DNA of 18,622 bases from DUZB01 sp964407525 (GTDB lineage Bacteria; Desulfobacterota; DSM-4660; Desulfatiglandales; Desulfatiglandaceae): positions 1-18,622 of the forward strand of contig CAYOWC010000073.1 of assembly GCA_964407525.1 (NCBI GenBank), read 5' to 3'. The notes beneath the pieces were generated by a model that did not search any database, was not told the origin of the DNA, and saw only the letters and a program-made list of their open reading frames with translations. This document shows, one piece after another, positions 7,130 to 15,329 of this stretch (positions are counted from its first letter, which is position 1; each line of letters begins with the position of its first letter). The position numbers were made by a program, and so were the translations under genes.

Positions 7130-8092
7130 ATGGTGAATCTGGAAAACATGTTTGGACCAAAGGTCTTTTACAAACGCCTGATGGGCTTGTCCATATTCAG
7201 CGTTCTGATTCTTTTGGTGCCCCTGGTGTTCTCGGATCCTTATGATCTGGAACTCCTCTTTCTGTGTCATTACTACGTTATCCTGGCCTGCAGTTGGGAT
7301 CTTCTCACCGGTTTCACGGGAAACGTGAACTTCGGGCACGCCTTTTTCATTGGCGGCGCGGGATTTGCGGGTGCATTGTTGAACCTGCACTTTGGATGGG
7401 GACCCTGGTTAACGCTCCCCATCGGAGGTGTGGTGGCAGCGATTTGCGGGTTAGTGGTCGGATCTTTCACTCTACGCCTCAAAGGCCCCTATTTTGCCGC
7501 CGTGACCTTTTGTTTCGCCACCCTCCTCTACAAATTGATCATGATCCAGCAAAACGTTTTTGGCGGTGAGGAAGGCCTGTCCGGGATCGACTGGCTTTCG
7601 GAGTCGACTCTGGGCGGTTATTACATCTCAGGCATTCTGATGCTGGCGACCATATTCTTTCTTTATTTCCTGTCCAAGTCTCCTTTCGGTCTGATTCTCC
7701 GCTCCATCGGGGAAAACGAAATAGCCAGCGAGGGTTCAGGCATCAATACCACATACTACAAAATCGTCGCATTCATGATCAGCGCATTCATCGCCGGGGT
7801 CGGGGGCGCCATGTACGCGCACGCCCAGATGCATGTGGGACCGGAAATGGCCCACGATTCTCTCTCGGCCCTGGTGCTTATCATGGCGGTTGTAGGCGGC
7901 ATGGGGACTATCATCGGTCCGATTATAGGGGCCTATCTCCTCACCATTGCAAACGAATCCCTTCGGTTCATGGGAGAATTCAGACTCCTGATTTACAGTG
8001 GGGCCGTTGTTGCCATCATTTTATTCGCGCCAAAGGGCCTTCTGGACATTTTTCTACGGGTCTATCGTCGTGTTGTGGGCCAGGCAAAATAG
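7130..8092 (+). CDS. livM: Branched-chain-type ABC transporter permease LivM
   Basis: 320-aa inner-membrane permease, partner of LivH. Seen: hydrophobic segments throughout, the LivM hallmark TGFTGNVNFGHAFFIGGAG, an EAA-type loop in LRSIGENEIASEGSGI followed by AFMISAFIAGVGGAMYAH, and a closing FAPKGLLDI. GAGGA (7118-7122) gives 7-nt spacing to the ATG. Length is typical; there is no extra N-terminal domain. Translated in the order H-M-G-F within the operon. Confidence 0.94.
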   Translation: MVNLENMFGPKVFYKRLMGLSIFSVLILLVPLVFSDPYDLELLFLCHYYVILACSWDLLTGFTGNVNFGHAFFIGGAGFAGALLNLHFGWGPWLTLPIGGVVAAICGLVVGSFTLRLKGPYFAAVTFCFATLLYKLIMIQQNVFGGEEGLSGIDWLSESTLGGYYISGILMLATIFFLYFLSKSPFGLILRSIGENEIASEGSGINTTYYKIVAFMISAFIAGVGGAMYAHAQMHVGPEMAHDSLSALVLIMAVVGGMGTIIGPIIGAYLLTIANESLRFMGEFRLLIYSGAVVAIILFAPKGLLDIFLRVYRRVVGQAK

Positions 8093-8131
8093 CCAGCCCC
8101 TGGAAAAACCGCTATGGAAGGAAGCGTATCT

Positions 8132-8869
8132 ATGGAAGCGATTCTTGAAATAAATGAGCTGAGCAAGGCCTTTGGAGGACTCCAGGCCGTGCTCAATTTC
8201 GACCTGAAAGTGCATCGGGGGGAAATCCTTGGTTTGATCGGCCCCAACGGTGCGGGCAAGACAACCATCTTCAATCTGATCACGGGATTCATTCAGGCCG
8301 ATTCCGGCGAAACCTTGCTCATGGGGAAAAACATTACCCTGCTCAAACCGTTTCAGATCGTGAATATGGGTATGGCACGCACCTTTCAACTGGTTGATCT
8401 CTTCAAGGAGATGACTGTCCTGGAAAACGTGATGATTCCCTGCTTTTCACACAGGTCAAAAAGCAGACGGCAAAGCGGAGAAAAACCATGGAAGGTCGCC
8501 CTTCATTTTCTGGAAGAAATGGGTCTGGAGGAGCGTTTAAACGAACAGGCCAAAAACCTTGCTTTCGGTGAATTACGCCTCCTGGACATCGCCCGGGCCA
8601 TGGCCACGGCGCCGGATGTCCTTTTACTCGATGAGCCCTTTTCCGGGCTTGATGTGGAAGATGCTGAAGTCCTTACCAAGGCCATCCAACGGATGCACAA
8701 GATGGGCCAGACCATGATTATTATCGAACACCGCCTCAGGGACCTCCTGAGACTCGTTGAAAGGGTCGTGGCCATCGTATTCGGACAAAAAATCGCCGAA
8801 GCACCGCCGGAGGAGATCATCAATGATGAGAAGGTGATCCGCGCCTACCTCGGAGAAAGGAGATCATAA
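8132..8869 (+). CDS. livG: Branched-chain-type ABC transporter ATPase LivG
   Basis: 245-aa cytoplasmic ATPase of the importer. Seen: Walker A GPNGAGKT (37-44), Q-loop Q86, Walker B LLLDEP (164-169), H-loop H200. The signature reads AFGEL (144-148) instead of LSGGQ; LivG proteins normally show a degenerate (S/Y)FGxQ form here, so this is a further variant but probably functional. I choose ATG 8132 because GAAGGAAG lies about 7 nt upstream and MEAILEI.. is family-like; ATG 8114 would add six residues without a ribosome binding site. It ends 1 nt before livF. Confidence 0.93.
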   Translation: MEAILEINELSKAFGGLQAVLNFDLKVHRGEILGLIGPNGAGKTTIFNLITGFIQADSGETLLMGKNITLLKPFQIVNMGMARTFQLVDLFKEMTVLENVMIPCFSHRSKSRRQSGEKPWKVALHFLEEMGLEERLNEQAKNLAFGELRLLDIARAMATAPDVLLLDEPFSGLDVEDAEVLTKAIQRMHKMGQTMIIIEHRLRDLLRLVERVVAIVFGQKIAEAPPEEIINDEKVIRAYLGERRS

Positions 8870-8870
8870 A

Positions 8871-9581
8871 TTGAATTTGCTGGAGGTAAAAGAAATCCGG
8901 GTTCTCTACGGAAAGGCAATCGCACTCAATGGTTTGAGCATCCATTTGAAACCAGGGGAACTGGTCGGGGTCGTGGGTCCCAACGGTGCAGGCAAAAGTA
9001 CGCTCCTGAGGGCCATTTCCGCCGTTGTCCCCCTGGAAGGCGAGATTCTGTTCGACGGAAAACGTATCGATGGTCTGAAACCCCACGAGATCATTCGCAT
9101 GGGAATTATCCATTGCCCTGAAAGAAGGCAGCTTTTTGCCGAGTCCACGGTGGCAGAGAATCTGGAAATGGGGGCCTATTTGAGGAAAGACAAGGCCCAG
9201 ATTCAAAAAGACCTTTCGCATGTATATGAACAGTTCCCCATCTTGGAGAAACGCCATACCCAGGTATCGGGAACCCTCAGCGGTGGGGAACAGCAGATGC
9301 TGGCCATCGGCAGATCGCTCATGAGCAAACCCCGGCTTCTCATGATGGATGAACCCTCCATGGGGCTCTCCCCCATGGTAAAAAATGATCTGGCGGATAA
9401 AATCGTGGCCATCTGGAATTCCGGAATCACCGTGTTGGTGGTGGAACAGGATGCCAGCCTCGCCCTGGAACTGACCCAAAGGGTCTACATTCTCGAGCAT
9501 GGGAAGGTGGGGCTCGAAGGGGCAAGCCAGGACCTGATGAACAACGAAGAAGTGAAGCGCATTTACTTTCAACTGGGATAA
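8871..9581 (+). CDS. livF: Branched-chain-type ABC transporter ATPase LivF
   Basis: 236-aa cytoplasmic ATPase, the LivG partner. Seen: Walker A GPNGAGKS (36-43), a canonical signature LSGGE (136-140), Walker B LLMMDEP, and VEQ (191-193), where Gln replaces the H-loop His as usual in LivF. The start is TTG at 8871, one base after the livG stop: AAAGGAG (8856-8862) inside the livG 3' end gives 8-nt spacing, and the protein begins MNLLEVKEI as LivF proteins do. No terminator is evident after it, so readthrough to the M24 hydrolase is plausible. Confidence 0.94.
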   Translation: MNLLEVKEIRVLYGKAIALNGLSIHLKPGELVGVVGPNGAGKSTLLRAISAVVPLEGEILFDGKRIDGLKPHEIIRMGIIHCPERRQLFAESTVAENLEMGAYLRKDKAQIQKDLSHVYEQFPILEKRHTQVSGTLSGGEQQMLAIGRSLMSKPRLLMMDEPSMGLSPMVKNDLADKIVAIWNSGITVLVVEQDASLALELTQRVYILEHGKVGLEGASQDLMNNEEVKRIYFQLG

Positions 9582-9728
9582 GGCCGTCCATCTGTTGAGA
9601 AATCCAAAAATCAACATGCACCCTCTGATATCCTGAGAATTTTCCCTTCGTCAATGGAAAGAAGCGTTCCGTCTCTTTGAATCAGGCAGCGGATCGAAAT
9701 GTCTACTCCGTCCTGTTAAAAAGGAAGC

Positions 9729-10931
9729 ATGAAATTCACAAAGCCATTCCAAGTTCCTGCCGATGAAATAGAAAAGCGAACACGAAAAATTCAGGCCGAA
9801 CTGGCCCGGAATAATATTGACGGGGTTTTCATCGTACAGCGTACGGATCTCTTTTACTTTTCCGGAACCGCTCAGAACGGTTTTCTGTATATCCCGGTCG
9901 AAGGAGCCCCACTTCTCTTCATCAAACAGTATCTGCCCCGTGCCAGGAGCGAGTCGTCTATCACCGAGATTATAGGGATTCGATCGATCAAGGATATTCC
10001 CGGGTTGATAAGGGATTTCCATGGACAACTTCCTGCCGTCTTGGGGTTTGAACTGGATGTCTTACCGGTCAATGACTTTCAGTTTTACAAAAAACTGTTC
10101 AAAACGACATCCCATGTGGACGCATCCGGACTTATCCTGAAAATCAGGCAGGTGAAGTCCGAGTGGGAAATTGAACAGATGGAAGTAACGGCCCAAATGA
10201 CATCCCTGACCTTCGAATATATGAAATCTGTCATCCGACCCGGAATCACCGAAATGGAATTTTCTGGAATGTTTGAAGCTTTCGCGCGAACCATTGGCCA
10301 GGGCGGCAAGCTGCGGGTTCGAAACTATCAAACCGAGGGATACCCCTGGCACGTGTTGAGTGGTAAAACCGGTGCATTGCCGGGGTTATTGGACTCACCG
10401 GCCAGTGGAAAGGGCACATCGGCAGCCTTTCCCGTGGGAGCCAGCCACAAAAAACTTTGCAGAAATGAGCCTATCATGGTGGATATGGGCTCCGTATTAA
10501 ACGGATACCACATGGATGAAACGCGCATGTTCGCCATTGAATCCATGCCGGAAAAGGCCATAAAAGCCTGCCGAGCCTGCATTGAAATTCATAATGCGGT
10601 TCTCGAAAAAGCCAGACCCGGCGTTACTCTTGGACGCCTGTTCGATTTGTCCGTAAAAATGGCTGAACAACTCGGGTATGCCGAGAACTACTTAGGCGTA
10701 CCAGGACACCGGGTCACTTTCATCGGGCACGGGATCGGACTGGAATTGATCGAAGCCCCCTTCATAGCAAGGAACAGGGAAGATTGCCTCGAAACGGGAA
10801 TGGTCTTTGCGCTGGAACCAAAGATGGTTTTTGAAAACGAGTTCCCGGCAGGAATAGAGAGTGTTTTTCAAGTAACCGACAAGGGCGCTCGGCTCATAAG
10901 CAAAGTGCCGGTGGGAATATTTGTGTGTTAG
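9729..10931 (+). CDS. M24 family metallopeptidase (Xaa-Pro peptidase/creatinase-like)
   Basis: 400-aa pita-bread-fold hydrolase with a creatinase-like N-terminal domain (~1-150) and a C-terminal M24 domain. All five metal ligands of peptidase members are seen: D252 and D263 (VDMGSVLNGYHMDETR), H334 (GHGIG), E363 (ALEPK) and E377 (GIESVF), so a dinuclear metal site and X-Pro dipeptidase or aminopeptidase activity are likely; non-peptidase relatives such as creatinase lack some of these. AAGGA lies close to the ATG. It follows livF by 147 nt with no visible terminator, so it may process the imported compound. No signal peptide, so cytoplasmic. Confidence 0.9.
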   Translation: MKFTKPFQVPADEIEKRTRKIQAELARNNIDGVFIVQRTDLFYFSGTAQNGFLYIPVEGAPLLFIKQYLPRARSESSITEIIGIRSIKDIPGLIRDFHGQLPAVLGFELDVLPVNDFQFYKKLFKTTSHVDASGLILKIRQVKSEWEIEQMEVTAQMTSLTFEYMKSVIRPGITEMEFSGMFEAFARTIGQGGKLRVRNYQTEGYPWHVLSGKTGALPGLLDSPASGKGTSAAFPVGASHKKLCRNEPIMVDMGSVLNGYHMDETRMFAIESMPEKAIKACRACIEIHNAVLEKARPGVTLGRLFDLSVKMAEQLGYAENYLGVPGHRVTFIGHGIGLELIEAPFIARNREDCLETGMVFALEPKMVFENEFPAGIESVFQVTDKGARLISKVPVGIFVC

Positions 10932-10940
10932 ACTCTCTGC

Positions 10941-10987
10941 AAAAAAAAGTCTGCCCGCACCGCAAAAAAATGCGGTACAGGCAGACT
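10941..10987 (-). terminator. Intrinsic terminator of the minus-strand DUF1269 gene
   Basis: On the minus strand AGTCTGCC/GGCAGACT (plus 10948-10955 / 10980-10987) encloses a second stem ACCGCA/TGCGGT (10959-10964 / 10971-10976) with a 6-nt loop. The stem is followed directly by T8 (plus A8, 10941-10948). No T-tract follows on the plus strand, so it serves transcription coming from the DUF1269 gene. Confidence 0.75.
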
Positions 10988-10993
10988 GAACTC

Positions 10994-11076
10994 GTAGGTT
11001 GGGGTGAAGCATGAACCCCAACACAAAACGATGATGAACCCAAAAATGTTGGGGTTCGTACCTCACCCCAACCTAC
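10994..11076. repeat. REP/MITE-like nested palindrome (GTAGGTTGGGGTGA)
   Basis: GTAGGTTGGGGTGA (10994-11007) is perfectly inverted at 11063-11076. Inside, GAACCCCAACA (11013-11023) is perfectly inverted at 11047-11057, with a 23-nt loop. Similar GTAGGTTGGG..AACCCAAC palindromes are known as high-copy dispersed REP-type repeats in several bacterial phyla. It sits in the 3' region shared by the M24 hydrolase and the DUF1269 gene. No transposase is nearby. Confidence 0.75.
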
Positions 11077-11085
11077 CGAACCCCA

Positions 11086-11580
11086 CTACTTTCCGTGTTC
11101 CAAAACCTTTCGCAGTTCCTTTTCTTCATCCTTGGTCAAGGACGTCTGAAGGATTCTTCCTGTAAAATTATCATGCTTCAGCTCATCGAGAACCTTGTCC
11201 GTTGTGGCTTTTTTTATCAGAACAAAGAGTGCCGACGTACCCGGCTTAAAAGATTCAGCCAGATCTTTCATAAATTGGTCGTTGATGCCGAGGTCTCGCA
11301 ATTTGCCTGCCAAGGCGCCTGAACCCGCGCCGATAGCAGCACCCAGAAGCGGATTTAAAAAGATCAGGCCGATGAGCATTCCCCAGAAAGCCCCTCCCAC
11401 TGCACCGGCAGCCGTAAGACTTACCGCCTGATGAAGTTTGACTTTTCCGTTCTCGTCCTTGCTGACAACTACCACATCTTCCATTTCAATCAGAAACTCT
11501 TTTTGCATCTTCACCAGAGCAGCACGCATTTCAAAGGCACTGTGAGAATCATCAAACGCAATCGCTACCAGATCACTCAT
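11086..11580 (-). CDS. DUF1269-like membrane-associated protein
   Basis: 164-aa protein of unknown function matching the DUF1269 layout: an N-terminal alpha/beta segment starting MSDLVAIAFDD, a glycine-rich hydrophobic hairpin (~54-93, AGAVGG, GLIFLNPLLGAAIGAGSGALAG) and a soluble C-terminal part (FKPGTSALFVLIKKA) of the kind found in this family. Probably anchored in the inner membrane. GGGAG lies 7 nt before the ATG (minus strand). It has its own sigma-70-like promoter and a strong terminator, so it is a monocistronic unit behind the helicase operon. No biochemical role is established that I can name. Confidence 0.88.
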   Translation of the reverse strand: MSDLVAIAFDDSHSAFEMRAALVKMQKEFLIEMEDVVVVSKDENGKVKLHQAVSLTAAGAVGGAFWGMLIGLIFLNPLLGAAIGAGSGALAGKLRDLGINDQFMKDLAESFKPGTSALFVLIKKATTDKVLDELKHDNFTGRILQTSLTKDEEKELRKVLEHGK

Positions 11581-11659
11581 ACTTCATCTCCCTTCCAATT
11601 CAGATTCTTTTGATTATTCGCCAATAGGCCACTAAAAACGATCCATTCTTAACCGCTGA

Positions 11660-11688
11660 ACTATACGGACACACCATCGTGGAGTCAA
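11660..11688 (-). promoter_or_regulatory. Sigma-70 promoter for the DUF1269 gene
   Basis: On the minus strand TTGACT (plus 11683-11688) and TATAGT (plus 11660-11665) are separated by exactly 17 bp, each a 5-of-6 match. Transcription would start near 11652, giving a 5' leader of about 70 nt. This is the best promoter match in the window. Confidence 0.6.
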
Positions 11689-11715
11689 GGAAAACCACAC
11701 TTCTTATTAACATCA

Positions 11716-13407
11716 TCAGGCATTTTCGATGAAAGATTCTGCTGTCTTTATGGCGTATTCATATCCCTGCTCACAGAGAAACAATTGGCGTTTCAGGGCA
11801 AAATCCTGTTCGACGGTATCCCGGGTGACCAGGGAGTAGAAATAGGCCTGGTTTTCACCCGATTTAGGCCGTAAAATCCTGCCCAGGCGTTGAGCCTCTT
11901 CCTGCCGGGAGCCAAATGTACCGGAAATTTGAATGGCCACGGAGGCATCGGGCAGATCCACCGCAAAATTGGCAACCTTGGAAACAGCCAGGGTCGTGAT
12001 TTTGCCGGCTTTGAAATCCCCGTAGAGACTATCCCTTTTTTTCTGGGATGTGGATCCCGTAATCAGCGGGACATCCAGGCTTTTTGCCGCATCTTTGAGT
12101 TGGTCGATATACATGCCGATCAACAGGATCTGTTTTCCTTTATGCCGGGCCATGATTTCGCTGACCAGGTTCTGTTTGGCGGGGTTTTCCGATGAAATTC
12201 GAAATTTCTTTCGCTTGTTTGCCACTGCATAGGTCATTCCCAGGTCTTTCGGAAGGGGAATGCGGATTTCACAACATCGGGCCTTGGCAATCCAGCCCTG
12301 TTGTTCCATCTCCTTCCACGGCACATCCACCTTTTTGGGGCCGATTAAAGAAAATACATCTTCTTCCTTACCATCTTCCCGAACAAGGGTTGCAGTCAGT
12401 CCCAGTCGCCTCCTGGCCTGCAGGCCGGCCGTCACTTGAAAAACAGGGGCGGGGAGCATATGGACCTCATCGTAAATGATCAATCCCCAGTTGCGGTCGT
12501 CAAAAAGGGTTAAATGAGGGAAATCTCCTTCCTTGTTCGGGCGATAGGTCATGATCTGATAGGTAGCAATGGTAACATGTCGAATCTCTTTGGTGTTTCC
12601 GCTGTATTCTCCGATATCGTCCGCAGCCAGGGTGGTTTTATCCTGCAGCTCTTCCTTCCACTGGCGAATGGCCGTCACATTGGTGGTGAGGATCAGGGTG
12701 GAGGTTTGAAGCTGTTCCATACAGGAAATGCCCACGATAGTTTTTCCGGCGCCGCAGGGCAGTACGATGACGCCGGCGCCGCCATGGTTGGCGCCTTTGG
12801 CGTAAAAAGCATCGGCAGCCTGTTGCTGGTAGGGACGAAAAGAGAAAGGCGCGCCCGAAGATGTGGTAGTGCGTACTAAAAAGGCAACCCGCTCACCTTC
12901 GACGTACCCCGCAAGATCTTCCGCCGGATAACCGGTTTTAATGAGCGCCTGTTTAATTTTGCCGCGATCGGTCGATCTTATGAGAAATGCGGTTTCGGAA
13001 ATCCGGTCTCCAAGAAGATCCCCTATGGCAGGGGTATGGACCATCTCTTCCGCAAGGATCTCGCTATCGGCGGTAAGCAGAAGTCCTTCCCCATTTTGCC
13101 GCAGTTTCAGGCGGCCAAACCTGGATGCGAAATCATGGATCTCCACCAGCACGTGTTCCGGAACCGGGTATTTTGAAAACTCGCAGAGGGCATTGGCAAT
13201 ATTCGTCGCAGGAATGCCGGCTGCGCGGGCATTCCAGATGGAAAGAGGGGTGATGCGATACGTATGAATGTGTTCGGGGGATTTAACAAGTTCCGCAAAT
13301 CGGACCAGCTCATTTCGGGCCGCTTCATAACGGGGGCTGTTCACTTCCACTAAAATGGTGTGGTCGCCCTGGACTATGAGCGGGTTTGAAAGGTTGCAAT
13401 CGGTCAT
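11716..13407 (-). CDS. XPB/Ssl2-type superfamily 2 DNA helicase
   Basis: 563-aa bacterial homologue of the eukaryotic repair helicase XPB (ERCC3), a 3'-5' DNA helicase/translocase. Domains: N-terminal module ~8-110 (PLIVQGDHTILVEV ... TYRITPLSIWNARAAG) of the helicase-associated 'Helicase_C_3' type; RecA1 with Walker A GAGKT (219-223), DEVH (313-316) and the XPB-specific GLTATLVRED including RED (343-345); RecA2 with motif VI QRLGRILRP (506-514). The open frame begins at 13575, but ATG 13407 is chosen: AGGGAGC is 6 nt upstream and ATGA overlaps the stop of the partner gene by 4 nt. A DNA repair or remodelling role is inferred from the family. Confidence 0.93.
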   Translation of the reverse strand: MTDCNLSNPLIVQGDHTILVEVNSPRYEAARNELVRFAELVKSPEHIHTYRITPLSIWNARAAGIPATNIANALCEFSKYPVPEHVLVEIHDFASRFGRLKLRQNGEGLLLTADSEILAEEMVHTPAIGDLLGDRISETAFLIRSTDRGKIKQALIKTGYPAEDLAGYVEGERVAFLVRTTTSSGAPFSFRPYQQQAADAFYAKGANHGGAGVIVLPCGAGKTIVGISCMEQLQTSTLILTTNVTAIRQWKEELQDKTTLAADDIGEYSGNTKEIRHVTIATYQIMTYRPNKEGDFPHLTLFDDRNWGLIIYDEVHMLPAPVFQVTAGLQARRRLGLTATLVREDGKEEDVFSLIGPKKVDVPWKEMEQQGWIAKARCCEIRIPLPKDLGMTYAVANKRKKFRISSENPAKQNLVSEIMARHKGKQILLIGMYIDQLKDAAKSLDVPLITGSTSQKKRDSLYGDFKAGKITTLAVSKVANFAVDLPDASVAIQISGTFGSRQEEAQRLGRILRPKSGENQAYFYSLVTRDTVEQDFALKRQLFLCEQGYEYAIKTAESFIENA

Positions 13408-15212
13408 ATCTGCTCCCTGAGTCGCGGCACAATATAGCCAAGGCGGGCAAGAGCCGTCATGAATTGTTTCTCCTTTCCCGGCATGATAACAAGATGCTTT
13501 TCTCCCGCCGGCCTGCACATTTTTGAAAGCTTCTGATCCGAAACAACCAGTTGTTGAAGCATGGCGTCTTTGCATTTAATGAGATGGGCCTTCCCTTCGT
13601 ATTCAAGACCGGCCGAACGAGTTTTCACATCGTTTAGAAGGGTCGTGACAGTTTGAGGTATAGGTTGGGAAGACCGGGATTTCAAAAAAGCTTTTATTTC
13701 CTGAATACTGGTCCCGTTTTGCGCCGCTTCGAGAAGGGTACGCGTAGTCAGGACCCATAAAGCCGGTGATTTTTTTTGACAGATTTTTTCAAGGAACAGC
13801 CTGTCGGCAGGCGACAGGGCGGGCGCGTCGGTCACCACCACATCATGATTCGGCAAGACCGTGAGAACCGCTCGGGTCTCAGTGGGTTCGGTTTCATAAA
13901 CGTCGGTCATTTCCATGGCAAAAGCGCCGAGGGAATTGATTCGTATATAGATGAGTCCGTCGTACCGGCTCAGGAAGTTGCTGCCATCCATGCCCCAGCC
14001 CCACAAGCCATGGCAGTCGGAAAGGGCGCCGTCGGGATGAATGTAACCCACATCAATGATCCCCATGGTGGCCGCATACTCAAACAGGAAGGCCAGCACA
14101 TATCGGGTTTTAACCATTGTTTGATCCCCGTATTCATCCAGATGCCCGTACTGGGAGTCCCCCACATAGAGTTTCCAGGCGTACCGTGCCACCTCAAAAT
14201 CGAATCCTTCCGAATACATTGAACGGAGAAATTCCTTCACAGTGAGCCATTTGCCGGGGGCGCACAGGCAAAGGCCGTCGTATAAAACCGGCCTGCGTGT
14301 GCTTGCGGCAACCAGTACTCGGCCTCTGGAAGCCTTCTGTCCCTTGATCTGGTCCACCCGGCTGAATTCATCCAGGAACTTGCTATTAACCCATTTATCC
14401 CAAGCGTCTTTAATGATTTGGGGGAAATTTCCTTTGAGGGCCTTCTTCCCTTTGTTGGTGAGCTTGAGCGTACTCCCGTCAGCCTTTGCCAGCCCCGTAC
14501 CTTGCAACAACACGGGCCATGCAAAGGCCTGAATATGACCGATGCCTTCGAAGATATCATCCTCACCATACCAGTCACCTTCCTGAAGAAGCTTCGCCAG
14601 GTTTTTCTGGCCGGCAAGGGTCGGGCGTCCTGTTTTTGCGCTGACCTTGATTTTGCCGGCTTCAACAAGCCTCAGTACTGTCTGCAGATTGTTTAAAGCA
14701 GCCGCAGCCGTATTGCGAACGATGAGATTCCTCTTCGCCGTTTTTTCATCAATGTCGAGACTGATGGCATTCGGCAGTTTGTCCACATATTGAACGCGAT
14801 CCTGTTCAGGTTCTTTGACAAAGCCTTTCAAGATCCTCCTTAAATCCGCAGGCACATGCAGATTGACAATAAAAAGATCCACCATATCGCCCTCGGCTTG
14901 CCAACCCAGGCTTCGGCATGGAGGCGGATCATGCTTATATTTAGCCTTGAATTGGTTTACATCCAGTTCTCCCAGCGGATCAAATACCGCTTCTTGAACG
15001 GCTGCCTTTTCAATGGTGCTGAGCCCGTCAAAATAGGATTTTACGCAGGAACTCAGCATAGCGCGGCAGATCGCCTTGACGATATCCGCTTTTCGAGAAG
15101 GAATCTTTTCACAGACCATTTTGCCCAATCTTCGAATGGCATCCACCCTGTAATTGTTAATCAAGGCCTCTTCCAAGGTTTCGTAGATGGGGTTTTCAAG
15201 GTATCTCGTCAT
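13404..15212 (-). CDS. Helicase-associated protein, partner of XPB
   Basis: 602-aa protein without helicase motifs. The C-terminal ~448-545 region (VLPNHDVVVT, LSPADRLFLEKI, then LWVLTTRTLLEAAQNGTS and PIPQTVTTLLND) resembles the N-terminal module of the XPB encoded next door, i.e. a 'Helicase_C_3/XPB-Ssl2-like' domain. The middle contains winged-helix-like stretches (e.g. the region following TLKLTNKGKKAL), tentatively DNA-binding. The stop overlaps the XPB start by 4 nt, implying translational coupling and probably a complex. The first in-frame codon is TTG 15224, but ATG 15212 is preferred; neither has a strong ribosome binding site. As I recall, a similar gene pair occurs in mycobacteria. 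Biochemical role unknown. Confidence 0.82.
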   Translation of the reverse strand: MTRYLENPIYETLEEALINNYRVDAIRRLGKMVCEKIPSRKADIVKAICRAMLSSCVKSYFDGLSTIEKAAVQEAVFDPLGELDVNQFKAKYKHDPPPCRSLGWQAEGDMVDLFIVNLHVPADLRRILKGFVKEPEQDRVQYVDKLPNAISLDIDEKTAKRNLIVRNTAAAALNNLQTVLRLVEAGKIKVSAKTGRPTLAGQKNLAKLLQEGDWYGEDDIFEGIGHIQAFAWPVLLQGTGLAKADGSTLKLTNKGKKALKGNFPQIIKDAWDKWVNSKFLDEFSRVDQIKGQKASRGRVLVAASTRRPVLYDGLCLCAPGKWLTVKEFLRSMYSEGFDFEVARYAWKLYVGDSQYGHLDEYGDQTMVKTRYVLAFLFEYAATMGIIDVGYIHPDGALSDCHGLWGWGMDGSNFLSRYDGLIYIRINSLGAFAMEMTDVYETEPTETRAVLTVLPNHDVVVTDAPALSPADRLFLEKICQKKSPALWVLTTRTLLEAAQNGTSIQEIKAFLKSRSSQPIPQTVTTLLNDVKTRSAGLEYEGKAHLIKCKDAMLQQLVVSDQKLSKMCRPAGEKHLVIMPGKEKQFMTALARLGYIVPRLREQI

Positions 15213-15292
15213 ATAAGCATCCAATATTTAAGATCTAATGTCTTGTTTGATTTTTTTAAAACCTGATTCGATTTTCCATCTGGCACCATAGT

Positions 15293-15324
15293 ACTCGATA
15301 CTTGCTTAACAGAACTCGATACTT
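15293..15324 (-). repeat. Tandem 11-bp direct repeat upstream of the helicase operon
   Basis: ACTCGATACTT occurs at 15293-15303 and again at 15314-15324 (AAGTATCGAGT on the minus strand), with a period of 21 bp, two DNA turns. It lies about 80-110 bp upstream of the helicase-partner start and just after the aminotransferase stop. It could be a regulator site for the XPB operon; I see no convincing -35/-10 pair between it and the gene. Confidence 0.4.
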
Positions 15325-15329
15325 ATCGC

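Noticed and set aside
9582..9728. Regulatory element between livF and the M24 hydrolase
   Set aside because: No convincing hairpin, promoter pair or palindrome was found in these 147 bases.
11640..11672. tRNA-like stretch on the minus strand (TATAGTTCAGCGGTTAAGAATG)
   Set aside because: It resembles a D-arm only; no anticodon stem, T-arm or acceptor pairing follows, and TATAGT fits better as a promoter -10 element.
13408..13575. Longer XPB start at the beginning of the open frame
   Set aside because: This segment lies within the partner gene in another frame, is not XPB-like, and the ATGA overlap with a good ribosome binding site supports 13407.
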